Assembly: GCA_030762935.1 (NCBI GenBank) | Contig: CM060880.1 | Coordinates: forward strand, 15,059,001 to 15,123,000 | Direction of reading: 5' to 3' | DNA from: Hymenopus coronatus | Lineage: Eukaryota > Arthropoda > Insecta > Mantodea > Hymenopodidae | Length of the DNA: 64,000 bases | Shown here: positions 11,428 through 22,875 of the stretch, one piece after another | Layout of the letters: each line of letters begins with the position of its first letter | Numbering within the stretch: position 1 is the stretch's first letter | Program-made: the position numbers and the translations under genes | Notes under the pieces: model-generated | Database searches by the model: none | The model's input: only the letters and a program-made list of their open reading frames with translations | Told to the model about the DNA's origin: nothing

Positions 11428-11692
11428 GGTCTTAAGAAGTAGTATAAGTAACTTCTACCAGTGATCCATATTTGAATGTAGAAACATTAAGTTGTTCAGA
11501 TGTGAAAATCACCAAATTGTTGTTCTTCTTGGGATCATTGGGTTTTAGCTTCGCAGATCCTTTGGCTATGCCTTGTTGTTGTTCTGCAATAGCAATCTTT
11601 GTCTGCAGCTGCTACATTGCTCTACTTATGAAAAATATCCCTTAACTATACTTTGCTGCTTAGGGCCCTCCACCTTGGCCTCTGCTTTGTGG
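11314..11692. other. Intron sequence, only a CA run
   Basis: Apart from the CA microsatellite nothing is recognised. Confidence 0.55.
11394..11424. repeat. CA microsatellite
   Basis: About 15 CA units, preceded by an imperfect CACACTCACTCT stretch from 11367. Confidence 0.95.
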
Positions 11693-11767
11693 CTTAAGAG
11701 CAAAATTAAAGCCGTTGGTCCCATGTCGTAGATTTACAGCATGTAAAAGAACCTCAAGCCTGATAGA
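11693..11767 (+). repeat. SINE family A fragment
   Basis: GCCGTTGGTCCCATGTCGTA, CATGTAAAAGAACCTCAAGC. Both ends missing; fused to an R1 fragment. Confidence 0.65.
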
Positions 11768-11985
11768 GGATTTTGTTGAAAATCTGCGTGTCGCATCCTT
11801 GGAAGATACCAAACTTAAATACCAAGTTTGGTATTTAAAAGTATTTTCGTTTTTGAGCTTTGCTGTCCACAGACACACTCAGACACACAGACCTTTTTCT
11901 GTAAATGCTCTTGATATCAAATTTTTGGGTGGAATGCAATACCTTCTGTATACACTATGTACATAGTACGTGTAGAGAAAGTAAA
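11768..11985 (-). repeat. R1 repeat, left-end fragment
   Basis: Carries the AAATACCAAGTTTGGTATTT palindrome and ends with the hairpin ACTATGTACATAGT and GTGTAGAGAAAGTAAAA. Joined directly to a SINE-A fragment. Confidence 0.75.
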
Positions 11986-12107
11986 AAGAAAGATGCCTAA
12001 AATGAAATATTAAGCACCTAAAATCTGAGGTTTAATTATTAAATGTATTTGGTGAGGTTTAATGCAACATTACATCCATTTTCCACTCTCTATGTATTGT
12101 ATTCGGT

Positions 12108-12370
12108 TGTCTCCTTAGTGTGGTGGTAGCACGTCTGCTTGCCATTTCAATTCCCAGTACCAGCGTGGGGAATTTTCCCTTTTTGGGAGACCTGGTGTGG
12201 GGTGCACTCAGCCTCGTGAGGTCCAATTGAGGAACTACTTGATTGAGAAGTCATGGCTCCAGATCGAGAAATGGCAGGGAGGGACTCAAGGTACTGCACC
12301 CCATTCATGACAGATTTGGGCCGAGATGATGGATGCAGCGGCAGGCCAAGGTCCCTTGTAGACTGTCATG
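12108..12370 (+). repeat. tRNA-like SINE, family F2
   Basis: TAGTGTGGTGGTAGCACGTC resembles box A. It is followed by ATTTCAATTCCCAGTACC and a GC-rich body. Single copy, with boundaries estimated. Confidence 0.45.
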
Positions 12371-12433
12371 CCATGGAGTTACATTATGTATTGCATTAGT
12401 ACTGTCTGTTTTGAATCTAATTTCTGTTGACAG

Positions 12434-12539
12434 GTACTACAGAAGAGGCAGAGTTTCATCGTGTTTTGATAATGAACGTCCAGACACGGATGATACAGAC
12501 TCTCAGTTTTCCTTCAGCAACGCCAGCTCTCCATCGCAG
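12434..12539 (+). CDS. Gene exon: basic then acidic Ser-rich linker
   Basis: The acceptor TTTCTGTTGACAG and donor CCATCGCAG|GTAAAC are both good. One leading base completes an Arg codon shared with the coiled-coil exon, and the exon ends on a codon boundary. It reads YYRRGRVSSCF, then NERPDTDDTDSQ, then FSFSNASSPSQ. This is a short basic/aromatic patch followed by an acidic low-complexity linker with SP and casein-kinase-like sites. A tRNA-like SINE lies about 70 bases or more upstream in the intron, and a hAT-like element begins 208 bases downstream. Confidence 0.8.
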
Positions 12540-13132
12540 GTAAACAAAGATGTTCCTTACTAATTCCAGAGCTTACTGATATAGTAGGAAGCATGCACAG
12601 CTCCTGCCCAATGTTACACAATTCATACCAGTTACTGGCAACTAGTCTGTCAACACTATTTTCAGTAATTTATACAATACAGTAGCTTTCCATCAACCCA
12701 AAATAGTTTGATTTCTTCAAACATTTCTATCGTTTACATGTTCTATGCAGTGTTGCCAAAAGCATTTCTCAAAATTTCACCCGAACCATTAAAAAGATCG
12801 CAAAGTTTCAGTTGAAGTCGCCCAATATTTTTATTAAAATATACAATTTATTTTACTCTTGGAATATTTTCAAAAGATTCTTATAACCGGTATCCCTGTA
12901 AGTATAGTACAATCACAATAAATGGCATAATATTGGAATACTAACTAGTGTGAGCTGCGCTGACACAGATTCAGGAAAGAGTATGAAAATACGAGGCGTT
13001 TGCACCGATAATTATATTGAAATATTACCTGAGGTATTTTATTAATTACTTCCCTCAGTTGAGGGTTGCCTTATAGACATATAGACTTATAACCATACAA
13101 TCTCATTAACAGAACAATAAATGTTGCATTTC

Positions 13133-13418
13133 AGGAGCCCATTCTCCGAGTGTTGTACCCAAGGTTGCAGGTTCAAACCCGATGTAGGATGATGGATTTT
13201 TTCAGGCATAAAAATCCTTAGCATGGCTTCCTTTGGAAGGGAAGTAAAGCCGTTGGTCCCGTGTCATAGTTTATGGCACGTAAAAGAACTTCAAGCCTGA
13301 TTGAGAGGCCTCTGAGAAAATTAAGCGGTCTTTAATGCCCAATTTAGAACGGGATGCTCAGAACCACAGTAGTTAAAGAGCATCCCTAAATAACATGCCA
13401 TTTCCATTTTTTTTTTCC
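13133..13418 (+). repeat. SINE family A, nested in hAT-like element
   Basis: GCAGGTTCAAACCCGA (box B), AAAAATCCTTAGCATGGCTT, GGGAAGTAAAGCCGTTGGTC, ending in CATTTCCATTTTTTTTT. It sits wholly inside the element at 12748-13950, so it inserted later. Confidence 0.8.
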
Positions 13419-13658
13419 GGTGTGTTGCTATGGGGACATACTTTTTATTCGTATGATTTTACTTCCTGCACAAATGAAAATATTGATAAAACCAAACCAA
13501 CAATTCTAACATATAATAAGTATAATGAAACATCAACTACCACCACGAAATTTCTTTTGCTTTCATTGAAACCACATTGCAAGTGAGAATGCCAACTTAT
13601 GATCCATCCATAGCAACAATATTAATAAGTATCGCAAATTAACTATATCGTGCGCAAA

Positions 13659-13685
13659 AAAAAAAAAATAAATAAATAAATAAAT
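13659..13685. repeat. A-run and AAAT repeat
   Basis: Twelve A then AATAAATAAATAAATA, inside the hAT-like element. Confidence 0.85.
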
Positions 13686-14036
13686 ATTGGCAGGCGGAAA
13701 ATAACATTGTATAAATAAGTTCTACTCATGTCAAACAGAATTTAGTATTTGTCTTTCGTCAATTTAGATTTAGAGCTCTCTTCCCTACCAGACGGCACAT
13801 AAAGTTAAAAACAGTCATTAATAAAAGTTATATTTTGCAGAAATATTTTAGTAGCCCAAAAATTTGCAAATGGCCTTCATCAAAATTTGGTCATAAAAAA
13901 CGAATTTTAGTAGCCCAATCGGCGACTTTTCGCCCAATCTGGCAAAACTGGTTCTGTGTTTCCTCTTATTCGTATTCCACCTGGTACTGAGCATCCAGTT
14001 TTCTTTCCTCTTCCAATAATACCTCCAGGATTGGTT

Positions 14037-14132
14037 TTTACTTTCCCAACATAGTGCATAGGTAGAGAAGGTATTGCACTCCTCCCAGAAATTCAATATC
14101 ACTGGAATACACGCTTTAGGGTCCCCTGTAAC
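14037..14132 (+). repeat. R1 repeat, left-end fragment
   Basis: About 95 bases of the left end (TACTTTCCC, ACATAGTGCATAGGTAGAGA, then TTTAGGGTCCCCTG). It runs straight into the reverse copy at 14133. Confidence 0.7.
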
Positions 14133-14989
14133 AAAAAAAAAAATCTGATGTGTTGCATTCACATGACTTTCTCTACATCTCTGCAACAAATTTTGTTAAA
14201 AGCTTATGCTTCTGTTTACTTCATGCTAATTTAGAAAAAATTAGCAAAAATAGTCTTATCAATTGTCCCTTGTAAGTAGAAGTGAAATAAGGGAGTACCA
14301 TAGGTTAAAGTGATAGCCAAAAGCTGGTTGCTATGTGACTGAAGTTTCTTTATTTGTATGGACAGGAGTTGACAAATTCCTGTATAAGAAAATTGTTTTT
14401 CCAAGCTGAAAAAAACAAGGAATATCTAAGAAATGATCAACTCCATGAAAAAAATGTATTTAACATAAATTGTGTGTTTTAAATGGCTCTACATTTTTGT
14501 GTAGTAAGTTTTTGTCCATCTCTTACGGTTTAGCGCTTATGCAAAATTCCCTAAAATTGATCCAGAATGAAGTAGTCTTCAGAGGCTATTCCCAGAAAAT
14601 TCAAGATATACATTTTATTTCTCAGGTAAGTATATGTAGTATACAATATTTTAATCTAAATCGTTAGAGACATTTTCAAGTAAATCAAAATTTTTGAAAA
14701 AATTTCCATGTAAAGGGTAGTTGGTGGTGGGTAGGATTTACTTGAAAATCTTCGTGTCTCATCCTTGGAAGATATCAATCTTAAATACCAAGTTTGGTAT
14801 TTAACGGTCTTTTCGTTTTTGAGCTATGCTGTCCACAGACACACATGGACCTTTTTCTGAAAATGCTTCTTTTGGATTCAGGGGGATCCAAAACATGTAT
14901 TTCCTGTGAAATCTGGGAATCGAATTTTGGGTGCAATACAATATCTTTTCTATACTATGTACATAGTACATATAGGGAAAGTAAAAAAA
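14133..14989 (-). repeat. R1 repeat, full length
   Basis: From AATCTGATGTGTTGCATTCA to ACTATGTACATAGT and GGGAAAGTAAAAA. It meets the next copy at 14992, left end to left end. Confidence 0.85.
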
Positions 14990-14991
14990 CG

Positions 14992-15829
14992 TTTTTACTT
15001 TCTCTAGCATGTATGAACAATGTACATTGTAGATAGAGAAGGTATTGTATTGCACCCAAAAGTTTGATACCAGGTTTTCACTAGAACTACACGTTTTAGG
15101 GTCCTTTGAATCCAAAAAAAGCATTTTTAGATAATGGTCCTGTGAACAGCATAACTCAAAAACGAAATGTTGATTAAACACCAAACTTGGTATTTAGGTT
15201 CAGTATCTTCCAAGGATACAACACAAAAATTTTCAGGACAATTCCCCCATTCCCAACTACCCTTTACATTTTTCGATAATTTTGATTTACTCAAAAATGG
15301 CTCTTAATGATTTTGATTAAATACTGTATATTAAAGTTGTTTACATTACAAATAAAATGCAAATCTTAAGTTTTCTGGGAATATCCTCTGAAGACCATTC
15401 TAAATGACTTTTGCATAACTTGTAAACTGTAAGAGATAGACAAAAACTTTTTACACAAAAAAATGTATATTTTGCTAAAACACACAATTTATGTAGTATA
15501 TATTTCTTTCATGGAGCTGACCACTTCCAAGATATTCCTTGTTTTTGGTTCCAGTTTTAAAATACTTAAACTTTTCTCATACAAGACTTTGTAAACTCTG
15601 GCCATGCAAAGAAATGGATTTCAACCATATGGTAGCTAGCTTTTAAAAAATTTGACTATCATTTTAGCTTAATGCACTCTGCAATTCCCCTTCTACTTAC
15701 AAGAAAACAATTGATAAAACTATTTCTGCTAATGTTTATCTTCACATAGAAGAATAAGCTTTTTAACAACCATTTGTTACAGAGATGTAGAGAAAGTAAT
15801 GTGAATGGAACACATGAATTTTTTTTTGA
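14992..15829 (+). repeat. R1 repeat, full length
   Basis: Starts TTTTTACTTTCTCTAGCATG, has a GTACATTGTA hairpin, and ends GTAGAGAAAGTAATGTGAAT and ACACATGAATTTTTTT. Confidence 0.85.
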
Positions 15830-15874
15830 TTTCTCTAAAATGTGTAGTAAGCAGGATAATTAATGTGTTTCGGG

Positions 15875-16145
15875 AAAAAAACTGATGTTGAAATTTCACC
15901 AGAAATGTATGTTTTCAGATCTCCTGAATCCAAAAAAAGCATATTTAAAAACAGTTCTGTGTGCGTGCATGTGAACAGCATAATTCAAAAACAAAATGTC
16001 TGTTAATACCAATCTTGATATTTTAATTCCATCTTCTAAACAAAAATATTTTTAAAAATTTTCCCCTCCACTCCCATCTACGTTTTATATAGAACATTTT
16101 AATTTTCTCAAAAATGTCTGAAATGATTTTGACTGAAATACCATG
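15875..16145 (+). repeat. R1 repeat, internal fragment
   Basis: Matches the R1 stretch from TTTCACCAGAAAT through AATCCAAAAAAAGCAT to TTTTGACTGAAATACC. Ends about 80 bases before exon 16226. Confidence 0.65.
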
Positions 16146-16225
16146 TTTTTTTTGACAAAGCTGAATCAATTTGTCCACTTTACATATATTGGTATAGAAA
16201 GTAAGCATTTATTATTGTGTTGCAG

Positions 16226-16333
16226 GAAGTTGGAGATTCACGGGACTCCACAGCCACACGAGATGGTGTTATGGAAGGGAATGGTGCCCCAGACATCAAG
16301 GGTGGCAGGAGTCCTTGCAAGATCTCAAAACAG
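16226..16333 (+). CDS. Gene exon: polar linker, 36 codons
   Basis: The acceptor TTATTGTGTTGCAG and donor AAACAG|GTAGAG bracket exactly 36 codons, phase 0 at both ends. A symmetric exon like this can be skipped without shifting frame. The peptide begins EVGDSRDSTATRDGVMEGNG and ends GRSPCKISKQ. It is hydrophilic, probably disordered, with one SP site. It lies just after the end of an R1 fragment (about 16145), so the intron upstream is nearly all repeat. Support is the splice borders and matched phases, since the peptide has no recognisable domain. Confidence 0.75.
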
Positions 16334-16582
16334 GTAGAGTGATTCCAACATTTCTAGGTAGACTCTGTTTTGTTTCACCATGCTGTTGAGAGGTACATCA
16401 CAGACCATCTCATTGCATTCATAATGCTGAGATATTCCAACACCTCTACATAGACTCTGATTTGTTTCACCAGGACCAGCTCAAGGGGAGGGGGGGTCTA
16501 GCCATACAACCACCAAGGGTGGCAGAATCTTAAAACATAAACAACATATGTGAAACAAATATAAATAAATTGCAATCAATGC

Positions 16583-16740
16583 TCAACACATTGAAGTCCA
16601 AGTATAGCTCGAGCCATGCAAAATGTTCCTGTGGCCCACCCCCGAGCCTAGCTCGGGCAGGTATTTCTAATGCTTTTAATGCAATTCCACAATTGTAACT
16701 TGGTCTTGGGCTATGAGGCAACGAACATACTTCAGTTATT
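16583..16740 (+). mobile_element. piggyBac-like element P2, left fragment
   Basis: CACATTGAAGTCCAAG, TAGCTCGGGCAGGTATTTCT and AACTTGGTCTTGGGCTATG match the left third of the element at 34461. The right end is missing. Confidence 0.6.
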
Positions 16741-16844
16741 TTTTAGTTGTCTGATTTCTGCTTGCTTTAGTCAACTATGAGGAAATTTAGGAGAGTTACT
16801 AATATTGGCTGCTCTCGGATAGTCGCCATTTTCCTTGAAGGTCA

Positions 16845-17425
16845 AACGGCAGGGCAAACTGGGCAACGGCCCAGGGCGGCACATTTTAGGGGGTGGCAAA
16901 ATTACTGGAAAGCTGCACAAAAAAAAAGCATAGACATGAAACGTCAAGTTCATTTAAATTTGCCGCTTGCAGAGGAATGTTAATTGACACATGTTGGCTA
17001 TGCTGATTAGTTTGCACACTATGTGCACGTAGCGGAAACAAAGCGAAGTGCATTCCAATAGTGAGAGTCAATTAACACGCGCAAAAAATTGTAAGATCAA
17101 GAAGTGTGTGTTGTTATTCATTAACATTAATGGACTATAACAAACTCATAAACTTGTTTGCAAATGACAGGGTAAGGAGGAAGCCTCTTGTTACAGTATA
17201 TGTTTGACATCTAATATGGGGTGATGCCTCTTTAGTGTAAGTTCTTTCTATTAAGGCGTTTCTACTTAAATTTTAATAAACTCGCTTATGGCGTTTGCCA
17301 CTCATACCTAAGTATCCAAACTAGTGAAACCATTCTCTATGTTGTGAAAATTTAAGTAATATATGTATTGCAAGTTTGGGGGGGCAGCAATTTTTTTTTT
17401 TGCCCAGGGGCATCAGAGATCCTAA
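16845..17425. mobile_element. Possible hAT-type element, ends only
   Basis: GGGCAACGGCCCAGGGCGGC at the left and TTTTTTTGCCCAGGGGCATC at the right resemble GC-rich transposon ends with GCCCAGGG in opposite halves. No clear inverted repeat or duplication could be proved. Confidence 0.28.
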
Positions 17426-18409
17426 ATTCTTGCCTGAGTATAGTTGGCTGAAACATGGTTAAATTCCAGTCATATTGCATTAAAGGACTGGGACTGATAA
17501 CATAATTTAGCTCTGTGAAATCATCTAGATGATTTCTATAAAATCTCATTTTTCAAGTGTTTGTTGTTGTAATTGAAAATTCTTTGCGCTTTAACACATA
17601 GTATATAAGAATATCCATTTTCTATCTAGTCAATCAGAAATGCAAGGGGTGGTTTGTGGTTGCCTCTGTTGTGCGATAAAGCATGTTGAAGTTGAGTGAA
17701 ACAATATAGCTCCGAGGTCCTAGTCTGTTGTTGAACACCTTCCATTTTATGCAGCAGCTGGCAATGTGATCTCTAATTTTATTTAAATACTGTAAATATT
17801 AAAATATTACTACAATTTAGTGTAGCACTTAGTTTGCAATAAACTAGATATAAAAATAAAGGTTAATCTTATTCTTCCAAAAAATTGTGTCATGTTAAAT
17901 CATTCAACTAAAAACCCTTAATAAATACCTGATTAGTGAAACTTAATGTTTGAAGCATTATGTTAGAGATGTTTAGACTAAATCCATAAGCCTAGAACAG
18001 TAAATTCAGTTTTTACTCTAAAAGAATGTCTAAGAAGAATAAATTATATTATCATTTCATAAAACTTACTGCATTGCTACCAAATCTATGGTAAAAGATG
18101 GGATAGTTGCAAGTAAAATAAATGGTGATTGACATGCATGGATATCTAAAGAATTCCAATAGCACTGTGGTGAGCCATATTTTATGTTAAAAAGGAAGTA
18201 TTATCAAAATGCATTTTACAAACTGGATGCTCAAACCAAGAACCTTCGACTTTCTGTGACCAATCTTTCTTGAGGACTTGCCCTTAATTAAAGTTTTTCA
18301 CAAACTTAGTGTGGTGATCTAATGAATTGTGTCGTTTTCACTTTCACTAGACTTGGATTCAGGAAGAAGGTGGTTTGTCTGCTAGATGCACAATAATCCT
18401 GAAGATGCG
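17426..18409. other. Intron sequence, nothing seen
   Basis: AT-rich, no repeat ends or exon-like segments. Confidence 0.55.
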
Positions 18410-19080
18410 AGGGCAATCCAGAAAGTCCCAGACTTTTTGGCCTATGAGTAGGGCTAGAGCCGCCATCTTGGTGTCATATGTTCTTATATTCAGTACGCAT
18501 CCAGCTGTGGTAGCAAGATGACTGTGCCTTCCTTACTTTATCCTCTGCGAGTTGTCTAAATGTGGGCTGCAACAGAAAATCCTGCCATTTGTGAAGTGCA
18601 CCAAACTCCATGAAATTTGGGGAAAATGTCCGAAAGTTCTGTAATCGTGAAATGACCATTTTCATGAATTTTATCATTGATTTTCATTGCCAATTGATCA
18701 GTCATAAGACTAGGCCTACCCTGCAGTCCTCATCATGAACACTGGTACGGCCATTTTTAAAATCAATGCACCATTGACTCGGCTTTCACTCATTATTCCC
18801 TGCCCGTAAACATCACAAACTTGACAATAAATTTCAATTGGTTTGTTGTTTTTAGCCAACAAAAACCTAATCACAGACCGCACTTCACAAGATGCGGGAT
18901 TTTCTATTGCAGCCCACATTTTGACAACTCGCAGAGGATAAAGTAAGGAAGGAACAGTCATCTTGCTACCACAGCTGGATGCGTACTGAATATAAGAACA
19001 TTATTACACCAAGATAGCAGCTCTAGACCTACTCATCACGACGATAGGCCAAAACGTCTGGGACTTTCTGGACTGCCCTG
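18410..19080 (-). mobile_element. Mariner-derived foldback element
   Basis: The two arms of about 190 bases are near-perfect inverted copies beginning AGGGCAATCCAGAAAGTCCC and AGGGCAGTCCAGAAAGTCCC. The centre, read on the minus strand, encodes a transposase DNA-binding region: CEVRSVIRFLLAKNNKPIEI, VYGQGIMSESRV, then after a frameshift RPSLMTDQLAMKINDKIHEN and GHFTITELSD. These are the two helix-turn-helix parts of a mariner-like transposase. The catalytic DDE/D part is absent. It looks like an internal deletion followed by arm duplication. Confidence 0.75.
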
Positions 19081-19529
19081 GTATTGTGTAATCTCGCCAA
19101 GCAATAACACTTCAGTTGAGTGTTGGTATGCAAGCAAAACTGTGCATATATCACAACTTAAAATTTTCTTTTGTTTTATGGGAAGTAACTGGTGAAATAT
19201 AGTGCTACTGTGAGCATAATATAGCTTAGATGACTTTGAATCACCTTCCACTCCGTCATTGTTCAAAATGCTGTGCAGTCGCTGGATTAATTTGAGGCAA
19301 GGATTACTCTGTGTTGGCTTCAAAAGTTGGTGATTTGTGGCACGAGTACATTGTTGGGCTTTCCAATGGTGATTACAGCCTTTCAATAATAGTGGAAAGG
19401 TACAAACCAAATGATCTTACCAGAAGTGGGCTGTATAACAGCTAAATAAAAATGGATTCTCATCTGAGGCTCAACATACAAACTAGCAAGAAAAATGGCA
19501 GAACCAGCACGACCTACAGGGATTGTAGC
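19081..19529. other. Intron sequence, nothing firm
   Basis: May contain the 5' part of the decayed transposase that follows, but no motif is readable. Confidence 0.45.
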
Positions 19530-20130
19530 CAAGGTGAGCAGTGAATCAAGAAAATCCACCAACACAAAGAAGCATTGCCAGTCAAATTGGATCATCTAAA
19601 GAAACCATTTCATCAAATAATACATATAAACTTGGGTCTAGAATGGTGCCATAAAGCACGTGGACATGCCTTGAAAGAGTGGCATATCAGAGAATGCTTC
19701 ACCAACACATAAAACTGTGGTTTGTTTAGATGAAGCATGGGTTCACCTGGAAGACAAACAAACTCTGGGCAACTTATTACAATCAACTGGGCTAAAAGGG
19801 ACACTCCAATTTCATTCAAGAGAACAAGGAAAAAGTTTCCAAGGAATTCATAATAGTTGTAGATTAATACTCTTGTGGGAAGCTTGGCATTCACAGAATT
19901 GCCAACAGTAAAAAAATACATAAAAATATTTAGATTGCAGAAAAGAGCGACATGCTATACTGTAAATATCTCTTCTTTCACCAGTTGTAAACCATATTAT
20001 AACATTTTAAAAATACTTCCATTCCCCTGTGTTTATATCCATGAAGTCTTAGTCCTGACAAGATCTTGGATCTCTAAATTCAAAACAAACTCACAATACA
20101 AGAGGTAAAGCAGGTCTACATATTATAAAC
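19530..20130 (+). pseudogene. Decayed DDE transposase, mariner-like
   Basis: Pieces in several frames read like one transposase. QRSIASQIGSSKETIS is a helix-turn-helix segment; KTVVCLDEAWVHLED holds the first catalytic Asp; then come KGHSNFIQENKEKVSKEF and YYNILKILPF. Stops and frameshifts separate them. The CLDEAW motif is that of IS630/Tc1/mariner-type transposases. Terminal repeats were not found. Confidence 0.5.
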
Positions 20131-20498
20131 CACAATACAATTTTATTTTCACAATGTTTGCTATGTGCAAGAAGCAAACCTGGAGGAGTAATGCGTTTTG
20201 TCACAGTGTTACAGGGAACACACATGGAAAGTGGAAGGTTTAGTGATGCTGTACAATCCAAACTGTATCATGTTTTGTTTGTTAATACATTTAGTTAATA
20301 TTGATAGTTTGTTTTTGAAGAAGCTTAAGTTATATATTTTATTATGTTATTATTGATTATAATGGTAAGTAATAAAAAGATTTGTAACTTGTGACAACTT
20401 GTTGCTGCTGCTACACAACTGTATCGTGGATGATGTACGCAAGGCACTGTGCCATGAGAAACTTAGATGATTTTGGTGTTTCAGACATGATTCATTTT
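20131..20498. other. Intron sequence, possible transposon tail
   Basis: May include the 3' end of the decayed transposon (QTWRSNAFCHSV near 20180). Otherwise featureless. Confidence 0.4.
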
Positions 20499-21319
20499 TT
20501 TACTTTCTCTACACGTACTATGTACATAGTGTATAGAGAAGATATTGCATTCCACCCAAAAATTTGATACCGAGATTTCACCAGAAAAACATGTTTTGGG
20601 GTCCCCCTGAATCCAATAAAAGCATTTTCAGAAAAAGACCATTCAATACCAAACTTGATATTTAAGATTGGTATCTTCCAAGGATGCGACATGAAGATTT
20701 TCAAGAAAATCTCCCCACCCCAAACTACCCTTTACATGGAACTTTTTTTGAACATTTTTATTTTCTTAAAATGGCTCAAATGATTTTGTTTAAAATATTG
20801 TATATTAAAGATATTTAACTGACAAATAAAATGTATATCTTGAATTTTCTGGGAATAGCATCTGAAGACTACTTTATCCTGGATCAATTTTATGGAATTT
20901 TGCATAATTGCTAAACCATAAGAGATGGGCAAAAGCTTATCACACAAAAAAATGTAGAGCACTTTAAAACACACATTTTATGTTATATACATTTTTTTTT
21001 TGTGAAGTTGATCGTTTTGTAGATATTCCTTGTTTTTGTTTCAGCTTGGAAAAACTTAAAATTTTCTCATTCAGGAGTTTGTCAACTCGCGTCCATACAA
21101 ACAAAGGAACTTCAGTCACATAGCAACCAGCTTTTGACTATCACTTGAACCTATGGTACTCCTTTATTTCGCTTCTACTTACAAGGAAGCAAGAAATAAG
21201 ACTATTTCTGCTAATTTATTTCTCGATTAGCATGAAATAAATCGAAGCATAAGCTTTTTAACAATACTTGTTGCAGAGACATAGAGAAAGTCATGTGAAT
21301 GGAACACATAAGATTTTTT
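20499..21319 (+). repeat. R1 repeat, well preserved
   Basis: One of the best copies: TACTTTCTCTACACGTACTA, hairpin core CTATGTACATAG and the end GAGAAAGTCATGTGAATGGA. It lacks the TG-rich tract. Confidence 0.88.
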
Positions 21320-22163
21320 TGATGACAGGTGTACATGTGTGCAGTATGTTACATTATTCTGGGTTGTGTATGTTATATGTTTTGGTTATTATTTTGCATA
21401 TTATACGGCTTCTTCACTGTTGAAGATATTTTCACAGAAACAAGGGAATTGGGGTGACAAACCAAATAAATCATAATTATATTATTACTTTGTAATAAGC
21501 TGCTGGAGACCTTAGGTCCTTATAATAAAATACTTAAAACAACCTCTGAAAGTTTGTTGGTATCACTTGCATTCAGTTTACATTCCTCACACAGCGTCTA
21601 TTTCATCTTAAATTGTCTGCTTCTTTTAAATTATTCAGCATAAACTTAACGTAAAAGGTCCATGTTTAAAAGTGACAATTTTGTAATATTTTATATGCAT
21701 GTTATTTCTGAAATTTATGGGTGCATTCTTACAGATTTTCTGTTATTTTAATTGCCAGCTTCTGCAGAAAGTGTATTCATTTCTGAGTTATGTGCTAAGT
21801 ATACTAACATGTCTCTCTAGTATGTTACAGATGTAAAATAAGACAGCTGTAGAAAGTTCTTAGGGCTGGATTCAAGCTGAACTCACCTAGGCTCAGGTGG
21901 TATCAAAATTTATATTCCTTTGCGAACAAAATTTCTTTGGCATATAAGGTAAAAAATATGATTCTTCAATAGTTATATCCCCACTTCCTCTGAAACTGTT
22001 ACTAGGCTGTGGACTTTAAAAAACACTATTCTGTAGATCAGGTTATAGAAATTAGATACTTTATAGAATTCAAGTTTTTCTGAATTTAATTATAGCATAG
22101 ATTTAGGGATAGAAAGCTACATGTTTTATTTTAACTTAACACAGAAGTTTTTAGCTGGTCTTA
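21320..22163. other. Intron sequence, nothing seen
   Basis: No exon, SINE or transposon end recognised. Confidence 0.55.
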
Positions 22164-22704
22164 TTGCTTCCTCTACCAAATATCTATAGAAATTAAGAGG
22201 AAATATTGCATTCTAACCAAAAATATAATTGTCAACATTTCACTAGAAATGTGCATATTAAGGTAGCATTGATAAATTAAAAAAAAATTAATAAATAAAA
22301 ATTTGTCTGTATGTCTGTGTGAACTAACTTGAAATTAAATTGGTTAAACATCAAACTTGATATTTTGCATCTACAAAGGAACCAACACAAGAGATGCACC
22401 CCCAAATTACCCTTTACATGCAAAATGTTTCATTATATTTGATTTTCTCAACAAAAAGAAAATTATTAAAGTACTATTTGTGTAAATATATTTGCTTTGC
22501 AAATAAAATTTATATTTTGAGGTTCTCTTCATTCAAAATGAATTTTGCATAACTGTAAAAGGCAAACAAAATCTTTTTACTACACAAAAATTCTACATTT
22601 TTTAAAACACACAATGTCATATTAATTCCTTTTTCAGCATTAACTATTTCCAAGATGGTCGTGGTTTGAATTTTCAAATACTTTTAAACAGTAAGTTGCT
22701 ATTT
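22164..22704 (+). repeat. R1 repeat, diverged, first part
   Basis: Old copy with recognisable CCAAAAATAT, TTTCACTAGAAAT and CAAACTTGATATTT blocks. Interrupted at 22704 by the LINE, and appears to resume at 24261 as TCACATAGCTATCTG. Confidence 0.6.
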
Positions 22705-22875
22705 TTTTTTTTTTTTTTTCATTTATTCAAAACAGCATGCCCCATTACCGAAGTAATATTACATGCATAACAATTTCACCTTATTTACATTGTGTATACA
22801 TTATTTACATAGTTTTGTATATTTTAATACTTCTTTCAGTGTTGTTATCTCAAGTTGTACTTTTTCACTTGTCCT

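Larger units (their letters stand above)
12748..13950. mobile_element. hAT-like non-autonomous element with 8-bp TSD
   Basis: The ends are CAGTGTTGCCA and, inverted, CAGTTTTGCCA (10 of 11). They are flanked by GTTCTATG at 12740-12747 and GTTCTGTG at 13951-13958, an 8-bp duplication with one mismatch, as hAT elements make. Subterminal GCCCAAT motifs occur near both ends. There is no transposase reading frame. A SINE-A is nested inside. Confidence 0.7.
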
